Assembly (NCBI RefSeq): GCF_018474015.1
Contig: NZ_JAHCSG010000003.1
Location: 496,001-560,000, forward strand
Reading direction: 5' to 3'
From: Williamsia sp. CHRR-6
Lineage (GTDB): Bacteria > Actinomycetota > Actinomycetes > Mycobacteriales > Mycobacteriaceae
Length of the DNA stretch: 64,000 bases
Positions 43,151-51,606 of the stretch are shown here, piece after piece. Position 1 is the first letter of the stretch. Each line of letters begins with the position of its first letter. The translations under genes were made by a program, and so were the position numbers. A model generated the notes under the pieces. It was not told where the DNA came from. It worked only from the letters and a program-made list of their open reading frames with translations, and searched no databases.

Positions 43151-44449
43151 TCAGGCGGCGACACCGTCGAGGTTGAGGGTGCGGCGGTGGTAGCTCGGGA
43201 TGAGTTGTCGTCGCGGGTCGATGGTGGCGGGTGGTCGGAGCCAGGGGTGGCGGTCGTGGCCGATGACCACCTCCCAGCCGCCGTGGTGGAATTCGATGTG
43301 ACATGTCCGGCAGGCGGGCGCTCCGTTGTCGACGACGGTCAACCCGCCCTGGCTGTGGGGGATGATGTGGTGGATGTCGCACCACGACGGTGGGGCGCCG
43401 CACTTGACGCAGCCCTTCGTCCGCTCATTGACCGCTCTACGTTGGGGACCGGCGAACAGTCGTTGCGGGTCGGTGATGGTGACCGGGGCCCCGTTGTCGT
43501 CGTAGGTGAGCACGCTGGTGACTGCATCGCAGGTGAGCAGGGTGGTCGAGATGTCGCTGATCGGTCCCAGCCATTGCAGATGCGCGGCGACACCGCTCGC
43601 GACGACGATCTCGGATGAATCACTGACCGCAACGGCGGGAATGGTGACCAGGACGTCAGTCTTGGTAGGTCCGGCGAAAGCGGTGGACGCCATGGCTGTG
43701 ACGCCGGACTCGAGGAGTTGACTGAACGCGTCGGCATGGCGTCGCGCAGCTCTCCGCGGGTCGGGTGTCCCATCTGGTGCCGGCCGAGGACGCGACCCCG
43801 CATCCAGTCCAGCGATCAACCGTTCCCCGGTGAGGACGTCGAGGTCGAACTGGCCGCGTAGCCGACCGTCGTCGCCTTGGGCCCAGGACAGTTCATTGAG
43901 ACTGGTGTCTTCAGCGGCAGGCACAGAGTTCGGGTCGGCCTCACCGACGGTCGGTTCGTGCTCGATGGCGAAGGCCCGAGCGGCGTTGGAGATCTCGGCG
44001 GGTGCGGCGCCGGAGACTGCGGCAGCGAGGAGCTGAGATTCCAGCCGTGTCAGCAGGTCTGACTCGAGTCCCGCGCGGCACCGTCGCGCAGCGTGGGCGA
44101 CACCGGTGACGACGGCTGCAATGTGTTCGCCGGACACCACGGCGTCACGGGAGTAGCGGCCGGTGGAGTCCAACACATCCAGCGCGCGGCCGACGCGCAT
44201 GGCTCGGGCGGCGACAGCGGGTGCGCATCCGTTGCGGACCAGGAGCTCGGCGGTTTTCATGCCGCACCGTTTCGCAGTCCCCATTCGTTCGCAGTGACCC
44301 GCCGATCGCGCCAACAGGTCATCTGCGGTGGCCCGCAAGCGTACGGCCGCGCGGATGGTGGCGATCACGTCATCGTCGGAGGCGACAGCCACGTCCGTCG
44401 CGGCGTCGACGAGTGTGTCGACTGCAGCGGTGAGCACCTTGCCGTTCAT
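43151..44449 (-). CDS. DUF222/HNH endonuclease domain protein (REP13E12 family)
   Basis: A 432-residue protein. The alpha-helical DUF222 domain fills most of the length. The C-terminal HNH module has KCGAPPSWCDIHHIIPHSQGG, then NGAPACRTCHIEFHHGGW, with the zinc cysteines and the His-Asn-His nuclease residues intact. Such proteins are dispersed, recombining families in mycobacteria (13E12 repeats); Rv3776 occupies the equivalent place in M. tuberculosis. Biological role is unknown. ATG 44449 starts MNGKVLTAAVDTLV. Confidence 0.85.
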   Translation of the reverse strand: MNGKVLTAAVDTLVDAATDVAVASDDDVIATIRAAVRLRATADDLLARSAGHCERMGTAKRCGMKTAELLVRNGCAPAVAARAMRVGRALDVLDSTGRYSRDAVVSGEHIAAVVTGVAHAARRCRAGLESDLLTRLESQLLAAAVSGAAPAEISNAARAFAIEHEPTVGEADPNSVPAAEDTSLNELSWAQGDDGRLRGQFDLDVLTGERLIAGLDAGSRPRPAPDGTPDPRRAARRHADAFSQLLESGVTAMASTAFAGPTKTDVLVTIPAVAVSDSSEIVVASGVAAHLQWLGPISDISTTLLTCDAVTSVLTYDDNGAPVTITDPQRLFAGPQRRAVNERTKGCVKCGAPPSWCDIHHIIPHSQGGLTVVDNGAPACRTCHIEFHHGGWEVVIGHDRHPWLRPPATIDPRRQLIPSYHRRTLNLDGVAA

Positions 44450-44585
44450 GGGTACGATTATACAGATCTATATCGAACATGCAAGCGACTACACTCGGAA
44501 CCCATCGCGGCGATGTCGCCAGCGGGCGCCCAATGTAGAAGCGGCGACGGGGAACCAACCGACGAGTTGGGCCGTCCTACGCTGT

Positions 44586-46004
44586 ATGGGGGATGGTGAG
44601 CCACTGTTTCTACCGCTTGAGTTCGAGCGAGGGCCCGATACGGGTGCATTGACTGCAAGAGAGGCAGCACAGCTGTCAGCGGGAAGGACTGCTGCCCTGG
44701 AGGAATTCGAGGCCTCGTTTCTGCAGTTCAGCGCCACGCCGCCGCTGCTGGAGGGCGGTGGCAGTGGGGGGCGATACGGTCACAGGGTGAAATCAGTTGA
44801 GCTGTTCGCTGGAGCTGGCGGTCTCGCCCTGGGATGCGAGCTCGCCGGGTTCGAACCAGTCGTGGTCGCCGAGTGGGACCGCTGGGCGTGCGACACGATG
44901 CGCGAAAACAGTGCGCGCGGATACCCGTTGGTAGAACACTGGTCGATTCACGAGGGTGACGTTCGTGGCGTCGACTGGAGCGGCCTCTCAGACATTGACC
45001 TGGTCTCCGGCGGCCCGCCTTGTCAGCCCTTCTCCATGGGCGGGAAAGCACGCGCCGCTGACGACAAAAGGGACATGTTCCCCGCGACGGCGGAAGTGAT
45101 CCGCGAGCTCCGACCTCGAGCATTCATAGTTGAAAATGTCCGTGGGCTTACCCGCCCTGCTTTCGCAAATTATTTTGAGTACATCCAAAATAGGCTTCGG
45201 TTTCCCGAGCTCGCCGCACGCCCAGAAGAAAACTGGGTCGACCACCACTCGCGACTACAAGTCGAGATGACTACATCACGCGAAGCTACCCTCCGCTATC
45301 GGGTGGTTCCGACCTTGGTCAACGCAGCCGACTACGGTGTGCCGCAGCAGCGTTGGCGTGTCTTTCTCGTCGGTTTCAGATCGGATGTGAGCGCCGAATG
45401 GTCCTTCCCGGTCGCCACCCATTCATCTGACGCACTCATCAACGACCAGTGGGTGACGGGTGACTACTGGAAGCGGAACAAGGTCGCGAGAAAAGATCGA
45501 CCGCTCCCCACAGAACGGCAGATTGCGCGCGCGCAACTGATTGCCAGCGGGTCGCTAGAGCCCATCGGCAAGCCCTGGCGCACAGTTCGCGAGGCGCTCG
45601 TAGGGCTTCCAGAGCCTCTGCTTGCTGGCAGCAATCGCTTCTTAAATCACGCATTACAACCCGGTGCGCGCCAATACCCGGGCCATACTGGCTCGCCTCT
45701 CGACTTACCCGCCAAGGCCCTTAAAGCGGGCGGCCATGGTGTACCCGGCGGTGAAAACATGGCATTGTACCCAGATGGGCAAGTTCGGTACTTTTCCGTT
45801 CGAGAGGCCGCCCGCATCCAGACCTTCCCTGACCGATACGAGCTCCACGGAGCGTGGAGCGAGGCAATGCGGCAGTTGGGGAACGCAGTGCCCGTCAAGC
45901 TCGCACAGCTCGTAGCCGCCTCGGTTCGGACGCACCTCGAGCTGGCTGCCATCCGAAATATGACTACGTCGCGGCGTCCTTCGTCGAATGCGGCATCTGC
46001 ATGA
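44586..46004 (+). CDS. DNA (cytosine-5) methyltransferase of a type II restriction-modification system
   Basis: A C5-cytosine methyltransferase. ELFAGAGGLALGCELAG is motif I, SGGPPCQPFS motif IV with the catalytic Cys, VENVRGL motif VI, GVPQQRWRVFLVG motif VIII, and RYFSVREAARIQTFPD plus QLGNAVPVKLA motifs IX-X. The region between VIII and IX is the target-recognition domain. I take ATG 44586 (MGDGEPLFLPLEF), giving 472 residues; GTG 44787 (MKSVELFAGAGG) is a possible shorter start. It overlaps the nuclease gene by ATGA. Composition is less G/C-rich than its surroundings, suggesting acquisition by transfer. Confidence 0.88.
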   Translation: MGDGEPLFLPLEFERGPDTGALTAREAAQLSAGRTAALEEFEASFLQFSATPPLLEGGGSGGRYGHRVKSVELFAGAGGLALGCELAGFEPVVVAEWDRWACDTMRENSARGYPLVEHWSIHEGDVRGVDWSGLSDIDLVSGGPPCQPFSMGGKARAADDKRDMFPATAEVIRELRPRAFIVENVRGLTRPAFANYFEYIQNRLRFPELAARPEENWVDHHSRLQVEMTTSREATLRYRVVPTLVNAADYGVPQQRWRVFLVGFRSDVSAEWSFPVATHSSDALINDQWVTGDYWKRNKVARKDRPLPTERQIARAQLIASGSLEPIGKPWRTVREALVGLPEPLLAGSNRFLNHALQPGARQYPGHTGSPLDLPAKALKAGGHGVPGGENMALYPDGQVRYFSVREAARIQTFPDRYELHGAWSEAMRQLGNAVPVKLAQLVAASVRTHLELAAIRNMTTSRRPSSNAASA

Positions 46005-46603
46005 GCGCATATAATCCGCTAGACATGGAAAACCTCGCAGTGAGCATCGCGAACAAGCTGCTGGCGACGCCCGCAGTAAGGCATAGCGAGATTCCAGACT
46101 TCAAAGGCGCCGGAATCTACGCCATCTACTACCGAGGGGACTGCCCCACGTACAAGCCGCTTTCCGAACCGGAGAACCGCGACATCGCCGTCTACGTCGG
46201 AAAGGCGGTTCCGAAAGGTGGCCGGAAGGGAGTTGAGGTCGCGAAAACCACGTCTACAACGGCTCTCAGGTCGCGCCTCAAAGAGCATGCCAAGAGTATT
46301 GGCCAGGTCGAGACCAGAGACTTTCGCCTCGATGAGTTCCGGTTCCGCTACCTCGTTGTTGAACCGATCTGGATTCCCCTGGGCGAGTCCGTAATGATTC
46401 AGCGCTCTCATCCAGTATGGAATGTGCTCGTTGACGGATTTGGCAATCATGATCCAGGCGCTGGTCGTATCAATGGCATGAGGACCCGTTGGGATACCCT
46501 GCATCCCGGCAGGCCATGGGCGCAAAAGTTCCCACAACGCCAAGAGACTGGCGCCGAGATCGCCGACGATGTGATCGAGTATCTGCGCTCACGACTCAGA
46601 TGA
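46001..46603 (+). CDS. GIY-YIG type II restriction endonuclease, Eco29kI family
   Basis: A 200-residue nuclease with the GIY-YIG signature: GAGIYAIYYRGD near residue 36 and VYVGKAVPKGGRKG near 64. Downstream lie the catalytic-region RSRLKEHAKSI, the metal-binding Glu in PLGESVMIQRSHPVWN and an Asn in VLVDGFGNHDPG. This pattern and length fit the Eco29kI family, whose founding member cuts CCGCGG. It follows the methyltransferase with an ATGA overlap, the usual arrangement for protecting before cutting. Specificity here is inferred, not shown. Confidence 0.85.
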   Translation: MSAYNPLDMENLAVSIANKLLATPAVRHSEIPDFKGAGIYAIYYRGDCPTYKPLSEPENRDIAVYVGKAVPKGGRKGVEVAKTTSTTALRSRLKEHAKSIGQVETRDFRLDEFRFRYLVVEPIWIPLGESVMIQRSHPVWNVLVDGFGNHDPGAGRINGMRTRWDTLHPGRPWAQKFPQRQETGAEIADDVIEYLRSRLR

Positions 46604-47018
46604 GCACCTGACGGCGAGTTGCTAAGCCGAGTAACGCTGACGAGCGCCGGACTGATTTGTCGGATTGACAAAGAACCTCTAACGCGCGCCGGCTGATCCG
46701 AGACATCTCGATGAGCTGACGTCCCGCCTGTAGGCCGGAGACTGTGCCAACGCCGCAGCGGTCCAGCGGTGATCGCACTACGAAACCCTGTCCCGGCCGA
46801 CGACCAACCAGACTTCGAGAGTGGGACGCACCGAGCCCGTACAGTTCTCGTCGCGAGGTCCGTCTTTTCGCCGATACGCTTCGATCACCTGTGTGACCCC
46901 CCGCGTAGCGGATCTCCCTCGTACGGGCGGCCGAGACTGTTGCGTGGAATGCCACCTGGTTTTGCCAGTGGCGTCCGGCCGAGGGCAACTACCCCCGCAG
47001 GCCGCCACCGATCAAACG
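46604..47018. other. Intergenic stretch downstream of the restriction gene
   Basis: A minus-strand open frame (46596-46988) ends with a plausible helical segment (MSRISRRALEVLCQSDKSVRRSS), but it lacks a family match or clear ribosome-binding site. It may be a decayed gene fragment. Nothing else is supported. Confidence 0.35.
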
Positions 47019-47753
47019 TCAGCTGCCGGTGCCTGAGCTTTCGTAGGTGAAACGCGATTTCAACGTCAGACTCCCGGGGCTCGGCGGGATGTTCACCGTC
47101 CAGCTGAGGCCGGCGGCGTTGTCGACGGTGACGGTGCTGGCGGTGTTGTCGAACGGCTTCCCGGCACCGATCACCGCGAACACGTCGCCGACAGCCCCTT
47201 CCTGCCGCGTTGCGCCGCCGGTCAGATCGGTCCAGGTGATGCGCTCGCCGTTGGACGCGACGCAGGAGACACCGTTGGGCACCAAGGCTCCGGTGCCGTT
47301 GTCACCGCCGACGGCGCAATCTGCCGCCCGGTACACCGTGATCGGATAGATCTCGGTGGAGAACGTGCTCACCGTGATCGTCGTGTCGTAGCTGGTGGCG
47401 CCGTCCACGAAGGTGTCCACCTGCGTGAGGTTGACGCCCTGATCGGCCACCTGCAGCTCAGTGGTGATGACGAGCGGATCGGTGGCGGTGCCCGACCCGG
47501 TGCGGGTCTGTGGTGCGGCCAACCTGAACTGGGCGCCGTTCGATCCGAAGCCGAAGGGAACCCCGAACGACGCCACCGCCGTCCCACACTGGTTACCGCC
47601 GTCGAACAGCGGCTTGCCATCAGACTGCGAGACAACCCGGCACTGCAGCCGGCTGGGAGTGATCTCCAGTCCCGTGAGCCGACATCCGGCCAGCAACAGA
47701 CCCAGAACACTTACTCCGACAAGCACTTTCGTGAAACGCTTCACCCGAACCAT
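47019..47753 (-). CDS. Lipoprotein, unknown
   Basis: A 244-residue exported lipoprotein with lipobox LAGC (Cys24). The mature domain is beta-rich with several cysteines (LQCRVV, GGNQCGTA, AADCAVGG, GVSCVAS) that could form disulfides. It ends in the short C-terminal segment SLTLKSRFTYESSGTGS. I do not recognise a family. The same C-terminal segment recurs in a decayed copy at 47993-48198. Confidence 0.7.
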   Translation of the reverse strand: MVRVKRFTKVLVGVSVLGLLLAGCRLTGLEITPSRLQCRVVSQSDGKPLFDGGNQCGTAVASFGVPFGFGSNGAQFRLAAPQTRTGSGTATDPLVITTELQVADQGVNLTQVDTFVDGATSYDTTITVSTFSTEIYPITVYRAADCAVGGDNGTGALVPNGVSCVASNGERITWTDLTGGATRQEGAVGDVFAVIGAGKPFDNTASTVTVDNAAGLSWTVNIPPSPGSLTLKSRFTYESSGTGS

Positions 47754-47992
47754 CTGACGACTCCCAGCGTGAGGACCAGCCGAACTTTTCGGTTATCGTC
47801 CCATAAGTCGACGTTGCGTGACGGGCGAGCCGACAATCTCGCGATCTCTGGTCGCGAGCGCGCCACGTTGGGACGGGCTGGGCTCAGAGCGAAGCCGTGT
47901 CGAACGTTGCCGTGCAGCTGGCGAGGCGTCGACCCGGGGTGATACCCGAAGTCGTCCGATGAGCAGGGTGGGACTATTCGGGTTCCGCAGCG

Positions 47993-48198
47993 TCAACTCC
48001 CAGGGCCGCTAGACGTTTCGTAAGTGAAGCGCGACTTGATGGTGACGGGCGGATCGATGAAGCTGATGCGCTGAGCCCAGCGATAGAAGGTGATCACATG
48101 GGCACCCGAAGACTGAGTTGTCAGGACGTAGGTCCAGCCACCACCAACGCCAAAGCACCAATCCCGGCAACACCTTTCACCGAGCGACGGACGTGCAT
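47993..48198 (-). pseudogene. Decayed paralogue of the lipoprotein at 47019-47753
   Basis: From ATG 48198 (with GGGG about seven bases upstream) the frame reads MHVRRSVKGVAGIGALALVV as a signal peptide start and stops after AGPTS. In the next frame the sequence resumes and ends VTIKSRFTYETSSGPGS, closely matching the C-terminus of the neighbouring lipoprotein. The ~190 residues of the mature domain are missing. It looks like an internal deletion plus frameshift after a tandem duplication. Confidence 0.7.
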
Positions 48199-48290
48199 GC
48201 GACAACCCCCGTGGGCGTGGAAAACCGCGTCGAGCAAGACCTGGGCATCGTCCCACGACAGCATCGAGAACGCTGGTCATCCGAGTGATC

Positions 48291-48632
48291 TCAGGACCTC
48301 AGCACCTTTGCCATCGACTTACCGCGAGCGAGTTCGTCGACCAGCTTGTCGAGGTAGCGGATCTTCTGCATCAGCGGATCGTCGATGTCTTCCACGCGCA
48401 CGCCGCACACCACACCGGTGATCAACCGAGCATCGGGGCGCAGGGTCACAGCACCGAAGAAGTCGTGAAACGTGGTGCGGGACTCGAGATGTTGATCGAG
48501 ACCGGCATCGTCGAGACCCGTGAGCCAGCTGATCACGGTCCGTAGCTCCGCCTCAGTCCGACCCTTGCGTTCCAGCTTCGCGACATACAGCGGATAGACG
48601 TCGGCAACAGCCGTGGTGAAGATGCGATGCAC
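48291..48632 (-). CDS. DUF2200 family protein
   Basis: A 113-residue cytoplasmic protein matching DUF2200: MHRIFTTAVADVYPLYVAKLERKGRT at the start and ITGVVCGVRVEDIDDPLMQKIRYLDKLVDELARG at the end. GTG 48632 is chosen because the family begins at this HRIF segment. The function is unknown; fold and length recall small DNA-modification or toxin-associated proteins, without evidence here. It is followed (upstream on this strand) by the CPBP protease gene 19 bases away. Confidence 0.85.
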   Translation of the reverse strand: MHRIFTTAVADVYPLYVAKLERKGRTEAELRTVISWLTGLDDAGLDQHLESRTTFHDFFGAVTLRPDARLITGVVCGVRVEDIDDPLMQKIRYLDKLVDELARGKSMAKVLRS

Positions 48633-48651
48633 TCGCGACAGCGTAACCGGC

Positions 48652-49356
48652 TCACACGCCGAACAGTGGCGGCAGGGCCAGCAGGATGACCGACGACCAG
48701 GCCACGTGGGTGAGGATCGGCGCCAACACCCCGTCGGTGGCGCGCCGCCCCATCGCACACACCCAGCCCAACAGGATCGCGGCGAATCCCAGCATCGGGT
48801 TACCGCTGGCCATGGTGACCACCGCATAGATCAGCGTCGAGTAGATGACCGGGTTGTGGCGACCGAGAGCTGAATACAGCGCACCACGGAAGAACAGTTC
48901 CTCGGCGACCCCGTTGACCAACGCGATGATGATGACCACGGTCAGATTGCCCTGCGTCGCATGTTCCATGACGTGGCGCACCAGGTCCCGGATGACCGGT
49001 ATCTCACGCACCACCAGACCACCGAGAACGAAGATCCCGCCGAGTGCCAGCCCGAATCCGATCCCGGTCAACACCGGACGACGACGGTGCCCCCGCCAGG
49101 TGACCCGACCCAGATGCAGCGGGCGAGCCAGCGCCGAGCCGATGAACCACACCGCCGCCAACGCGACTGTGTAGACGTAGAACACCGAGTCGCCGGGCTT
49201 GGTCGACAACGACAGCGCCAGGAACACCGCACCGACCACCATGGTCACAGCCACCACGATCCGTCGCCGCCGAACAATGTTCGGGGCCTCGTCGATGTGG
49301 CTGTCTTCGCGATGCAACACGACATCGCGCAGCTGGTCCCACAGGTTGGTGGTCAC
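48652..49356 (-). CDS. CPBP family intramembrane metalloprotease
   Basis: A 234-residue integral membrane protease of the CAAX-processing/bacteriocin-protection (CPBP/Abi) family. Six to eight helices carry the motif EELFFRG (glutamate pair) and a later HVAWSS with the conserved His. Family members cleave within the membrane; the substrate is unknown. GTG start at 49356. DUF2200 follows on the same strand 19 bases downstream. Confidence 0.85.
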   Translation of the reverse strand: MTTNLWDQLRDVVLHREDSHIDEAPNIVRRRRIVVAVTMVVGAVFLALSLSTKPGDSVFYVYTVALAAVWFIGSALARPLHLGRVTWRGHRRRPVLTGIGFGLALGGIFVLGGLVVREIPVIRDLVRHVMEHATQGNLTVVIIIALVNGVAEELFFRGALYSALGRHNPVIYSTLIYAVVTMASGNPMLGFAAILLGWVCAMGRRATDGVLAPILTHVAWSSVILLALPPLFGV

Positions 49357-49412
49357 GACGACGATGGTACGTACGCGAACGACCTCAGGGAATGTGATAG
49401 ATCACGCCGCGG

Positions 49413-50468
49413 TCACAACCAGCCGTTGCGACGGAACAGCACGTAGAACAGCGACATCGCGCTCACCAGGAGCACCGTGCTGGTGACGAAACCACTCGTC
49501 GCCCCCGACCCCGGGAACGGCACGTTCTGGCCGTAGAACCCGGTGATGGCCGTGGGCACCGCGATGATGGCGGTGAACGCGGTCAGCCGCTTCATCACTT
49601 CGTTGAGTCGGGCATCCTGCAGCGACGCGTTGGTCTCGAAGACGGTCACCACCATCTCCTGCATCGAGTCCACCCACTCGGCCGCGCGGGTGATGTGGTC
49701 GTAGAGGTCCTCGTAGCGGGCCCGCAACGCCTCCGGCGCCTTGAGCACATCGCGATGCCGTTCCAGCAGCTCCACCACGTCGCTCATCGGCAACACCACC
49801 CGCCGCAACGCCACCAGATCCTTTCGGATGGTGTACGTACTGCGTTGCAGCACACGAGGATTGGTCTTGGTGTCGAAGACCTGCTGCTCCAACGAATCCA
49901 GCACCTCGTCGAGTTGGCCGATGGCCTCGAAATGCGAGTCGACCACCACGTCGAGCAAACCGTGCAGCAACATCCCGACACCCAGCTGGTAGCCGCCGAG
50001 TTCGTCGAGCCGATGGATCAACGCCTCGATGTCGGTCACCCGGGCACCCGCCCCGAACTGGGCAACCGTGCCCGTGGTGGCCGAGATGATCGGGTCACTC
50101 AACCGGACCGTCACGATCACGTTGGCACGGATGAAGATCGAGATGCGTTGCTTGCGCAGCCCACCCCAGCTCACGGGGTCGCGGCTGCCCGACGACACGT
50201 CGAAGCCGACCGCGTACACGCTGATGAAGGTGTGGTTGGAGTACGTCGACGCCTTGACGCGTTCGGCGTCGGCCAGCGAGTCCTCGATGGCCCACCTGCT
50301 CAACCCTAGCTCGTTTGCCAACTGGCCCAACGAATCTGGCGTTGGATCCAACAGGTCGGCCCACACCATGGTGTCGGGTTCCAGCAGGTAGTCGGAGATG
50401 TCTTCGAGGGCGAACCCCTCGACGGCCACCCCATCGCGGAACAGTTGTCCGTTCACCTCGACTGTCAC
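49413..50468 (-). CDS. CorA family divalent cation transporter, GQN variant
   Basis: A 351-residue CorA-like protein, mostly cytoplasmic with helical funnel segments (LDEVLDSLEQQVFD, YEDLYDHITRAAEWVDSMQEM) and two C-terminal helices. The selectivity loop normally reading GMN is YGQNVPFPG. This variant occurs in a CorA subgroup of actinobacteria and may change ion preference (Mg, Co, Zn). I start it at GTG 50468. It begins four bases after the ddl stop, so it is probably in the same transcript as ddl. Confidence 0.85.
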   Translation of the reverse strand: MTVEVNGQLFRDGVAVEGFALEDISDYLLEPDTMVWADLLDPTPDSLGQLANELGLSRWAIEDSLADAERVKASTYSNHTFISVYAVGFDVSSGSRDPVSWGGLRKQRISIFIRANVIVTVRLSDPIISATTGTVAQFGAGARVTDIEALIHRLDELGGYQLGVGMLLHGLLDVVVDSHFEAIGQLDEVLDSLEQQVFDTKTNPRVLQRSTYTIRKDLVALRRVVLPMSDVVELLERHRDVLKAPEALRARYEDLYDHITRAAEWVDSMQEMVVTVFETNASLQDARLNEVMKRLTAFTAIIAVPTAITGFYGQNVPFPGSGATSGFVTSTVLLVSAMSLFYVLFRRNGWL

Positions 50469-50472
50469 GCCG

Positions 50473-51552
50473 TCACCGATGGGTGGAGAAGCCGGATCGT
50501 CGCCGATGACGCTCGAGGGCCAACTCGACCAGTCGATCGACGAGGTGCGGGTAGGCCAGTCCGGTGGCCTCCCACATCTTCGGATACATCGACGACGGGG
50601 TGAACCCCGGAATGGTGTTGACCTCGTTGAGCAGCCAGCCCCGGCCCGCCTCTTCGTAGAAGAAGTCCACCCGCGCCATCCCCGAACACCGCAGCGCGAC
50701 GAACGCCTGGGCCGCCAGCTCGCGCACCCGGGCCACCTCCTCGGCGGGTAGGTCCGCTGGGATGGCAAGGCCGGCAGTGCCGTTGAGGTATTTGTCCTCA
50801 TAGTCGTAGAACTCCGCACCGGGCAGCACCTCACCGGGCAGCGACGTCTGCGGTGCCGTGTTACCCAGCACCGCCACCTCGATCTCACGGGCAGTGACGG
50901 CCTCCTCCACCACCACCACCTCGTCATAGGTGAGCGCGAGGTCGATCGCCGCGGTCAACTCCTCGGCATCATGTGCCTTCGAGATACCCACCGACGAACC
51001 AAGATTGGCTGGTTTGACGAACGCCGGCAGGCCCAGCTCATCGATCACCCGCGCGGCCAGATCGGCCCGGCTGCCCATGCCGTCGCGGTATTCGATCCAG
51101 CGGCACTGCGGGATTCGCGCCTGCGCGCATGCCACCTTGGCGGCCGCCTTGTCCATGCACAACGCCGACCCCAACACCCCGCTGCCCACATAGGGCAGCC
51201 CAGCCAGCTCCAACATGCCCTGCACGGTGCCGTCCTCGCCGTGCGGCCCGTGCAGCAGCGGCAACACCACCGTCGGCAGCGGTGAGGCGTCGCGCGCCAA
51301 GATCTCCCCGGACGTCACCTCGGTGCCGGTCGTCGACAGCGTCGAGGGCAGTGCGGCACGAGCGGTGAGGGCGGCGATCGCGTCGTCGTTGCGGATCCAC
51401 TCCCCGGAATGGTTGATACCCACCGGCACGATCTCGTAGCGGTCGGGGTCGACGGCGGCCATCACGTGGGCAGCCGACACGCACGACACATCGTGCTCCG
51501 CCGAGACACCCCCGAACAGGACCACCAGCCGGTGGCGGGCGGGTTTCTGCAT
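50473..51552 (-). CDS. ddl: D-alanine--D-alanine ligase
   Basis: A 359-residue ATP-grasp ligase that joins two D-alanines for peptidoglycan. HGPHGEDGTVQGMLEL, SALCMDKAAAK, FVKPANLGSSVGISKA and NEVNTIPGFTPSSMYPKMW are present. The omega-loop reads EFYDYEDKYLNG with the Tyr of D-Ala-specific enzymes, rather than the change seen in D-lactate ligases. ATG 51552 is chosen over upstream extensions (the open frame runs to 53193 but that part is antisense to murF). Divergent from murF across 54 bases. A second ddl next to gpsA/thiL, the usual mycobacterial location, is expected elsewhere. Confidence 0.88.
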   Translation of the reverse strand: MQKPARHRLVVLFGGVSAEHDVSCVSAAHVMAAVDPDRYEIVPVGINHSGEWIRNDDAIAALTARAALPSTLSTTGTEVTSGEILARDASPLPTVVLPLLHGPHGEDGTVQGMLELAGLPYVGSGVLGSALCMDKAAAKVACAQARIPQCRWIEYRDGMGSRADLAARVIDELGLPAFVKPANLGSSVGISKAHDAEELTAAIDLALTYDEVVVVEEAVTAREIEVAVLGNTAPQTSLPGEVLPGAEFYDYEDKYLNGTAGLAIPADLPAEEVARVRELAAQAFVALRCSGMARVDFFYEEAGRGWLLNEVNTIPGFTPSSMYPKMWEATGLAYPHLVDRLVELALERHRRRSGFSTHR

Positions 51553-51606
51553 GCCGCTCACCCTACGGCGGGCGGTGTGAGCCACGCACGGGAGTAGTTT
51601 CGACGC

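Noticed and set aside
44328-44585. Longer N-terminus for the methyltransferase starting at 44328
   Set aside because: It would run antisense through the start of the HNH gene and its composition there is Ser/Thr/Ala shadow-like. ATG 44586 gives a normal protein.
46596-46988. A 130-residue minus-strand gene downstream of the restriction enzyme
   Set aside because: No family match, unusual Arg/Ser-rich composition and no ribosome-binding site. Kept only as a possible fragment.
42779-47018. Integrative element inserted at tRNA-Ser with attL/attR
   Set aside because: No integrase was found, and I saw no second copy of the tRNA 3' end in the region. The restriction pair may still be transferred DNA.
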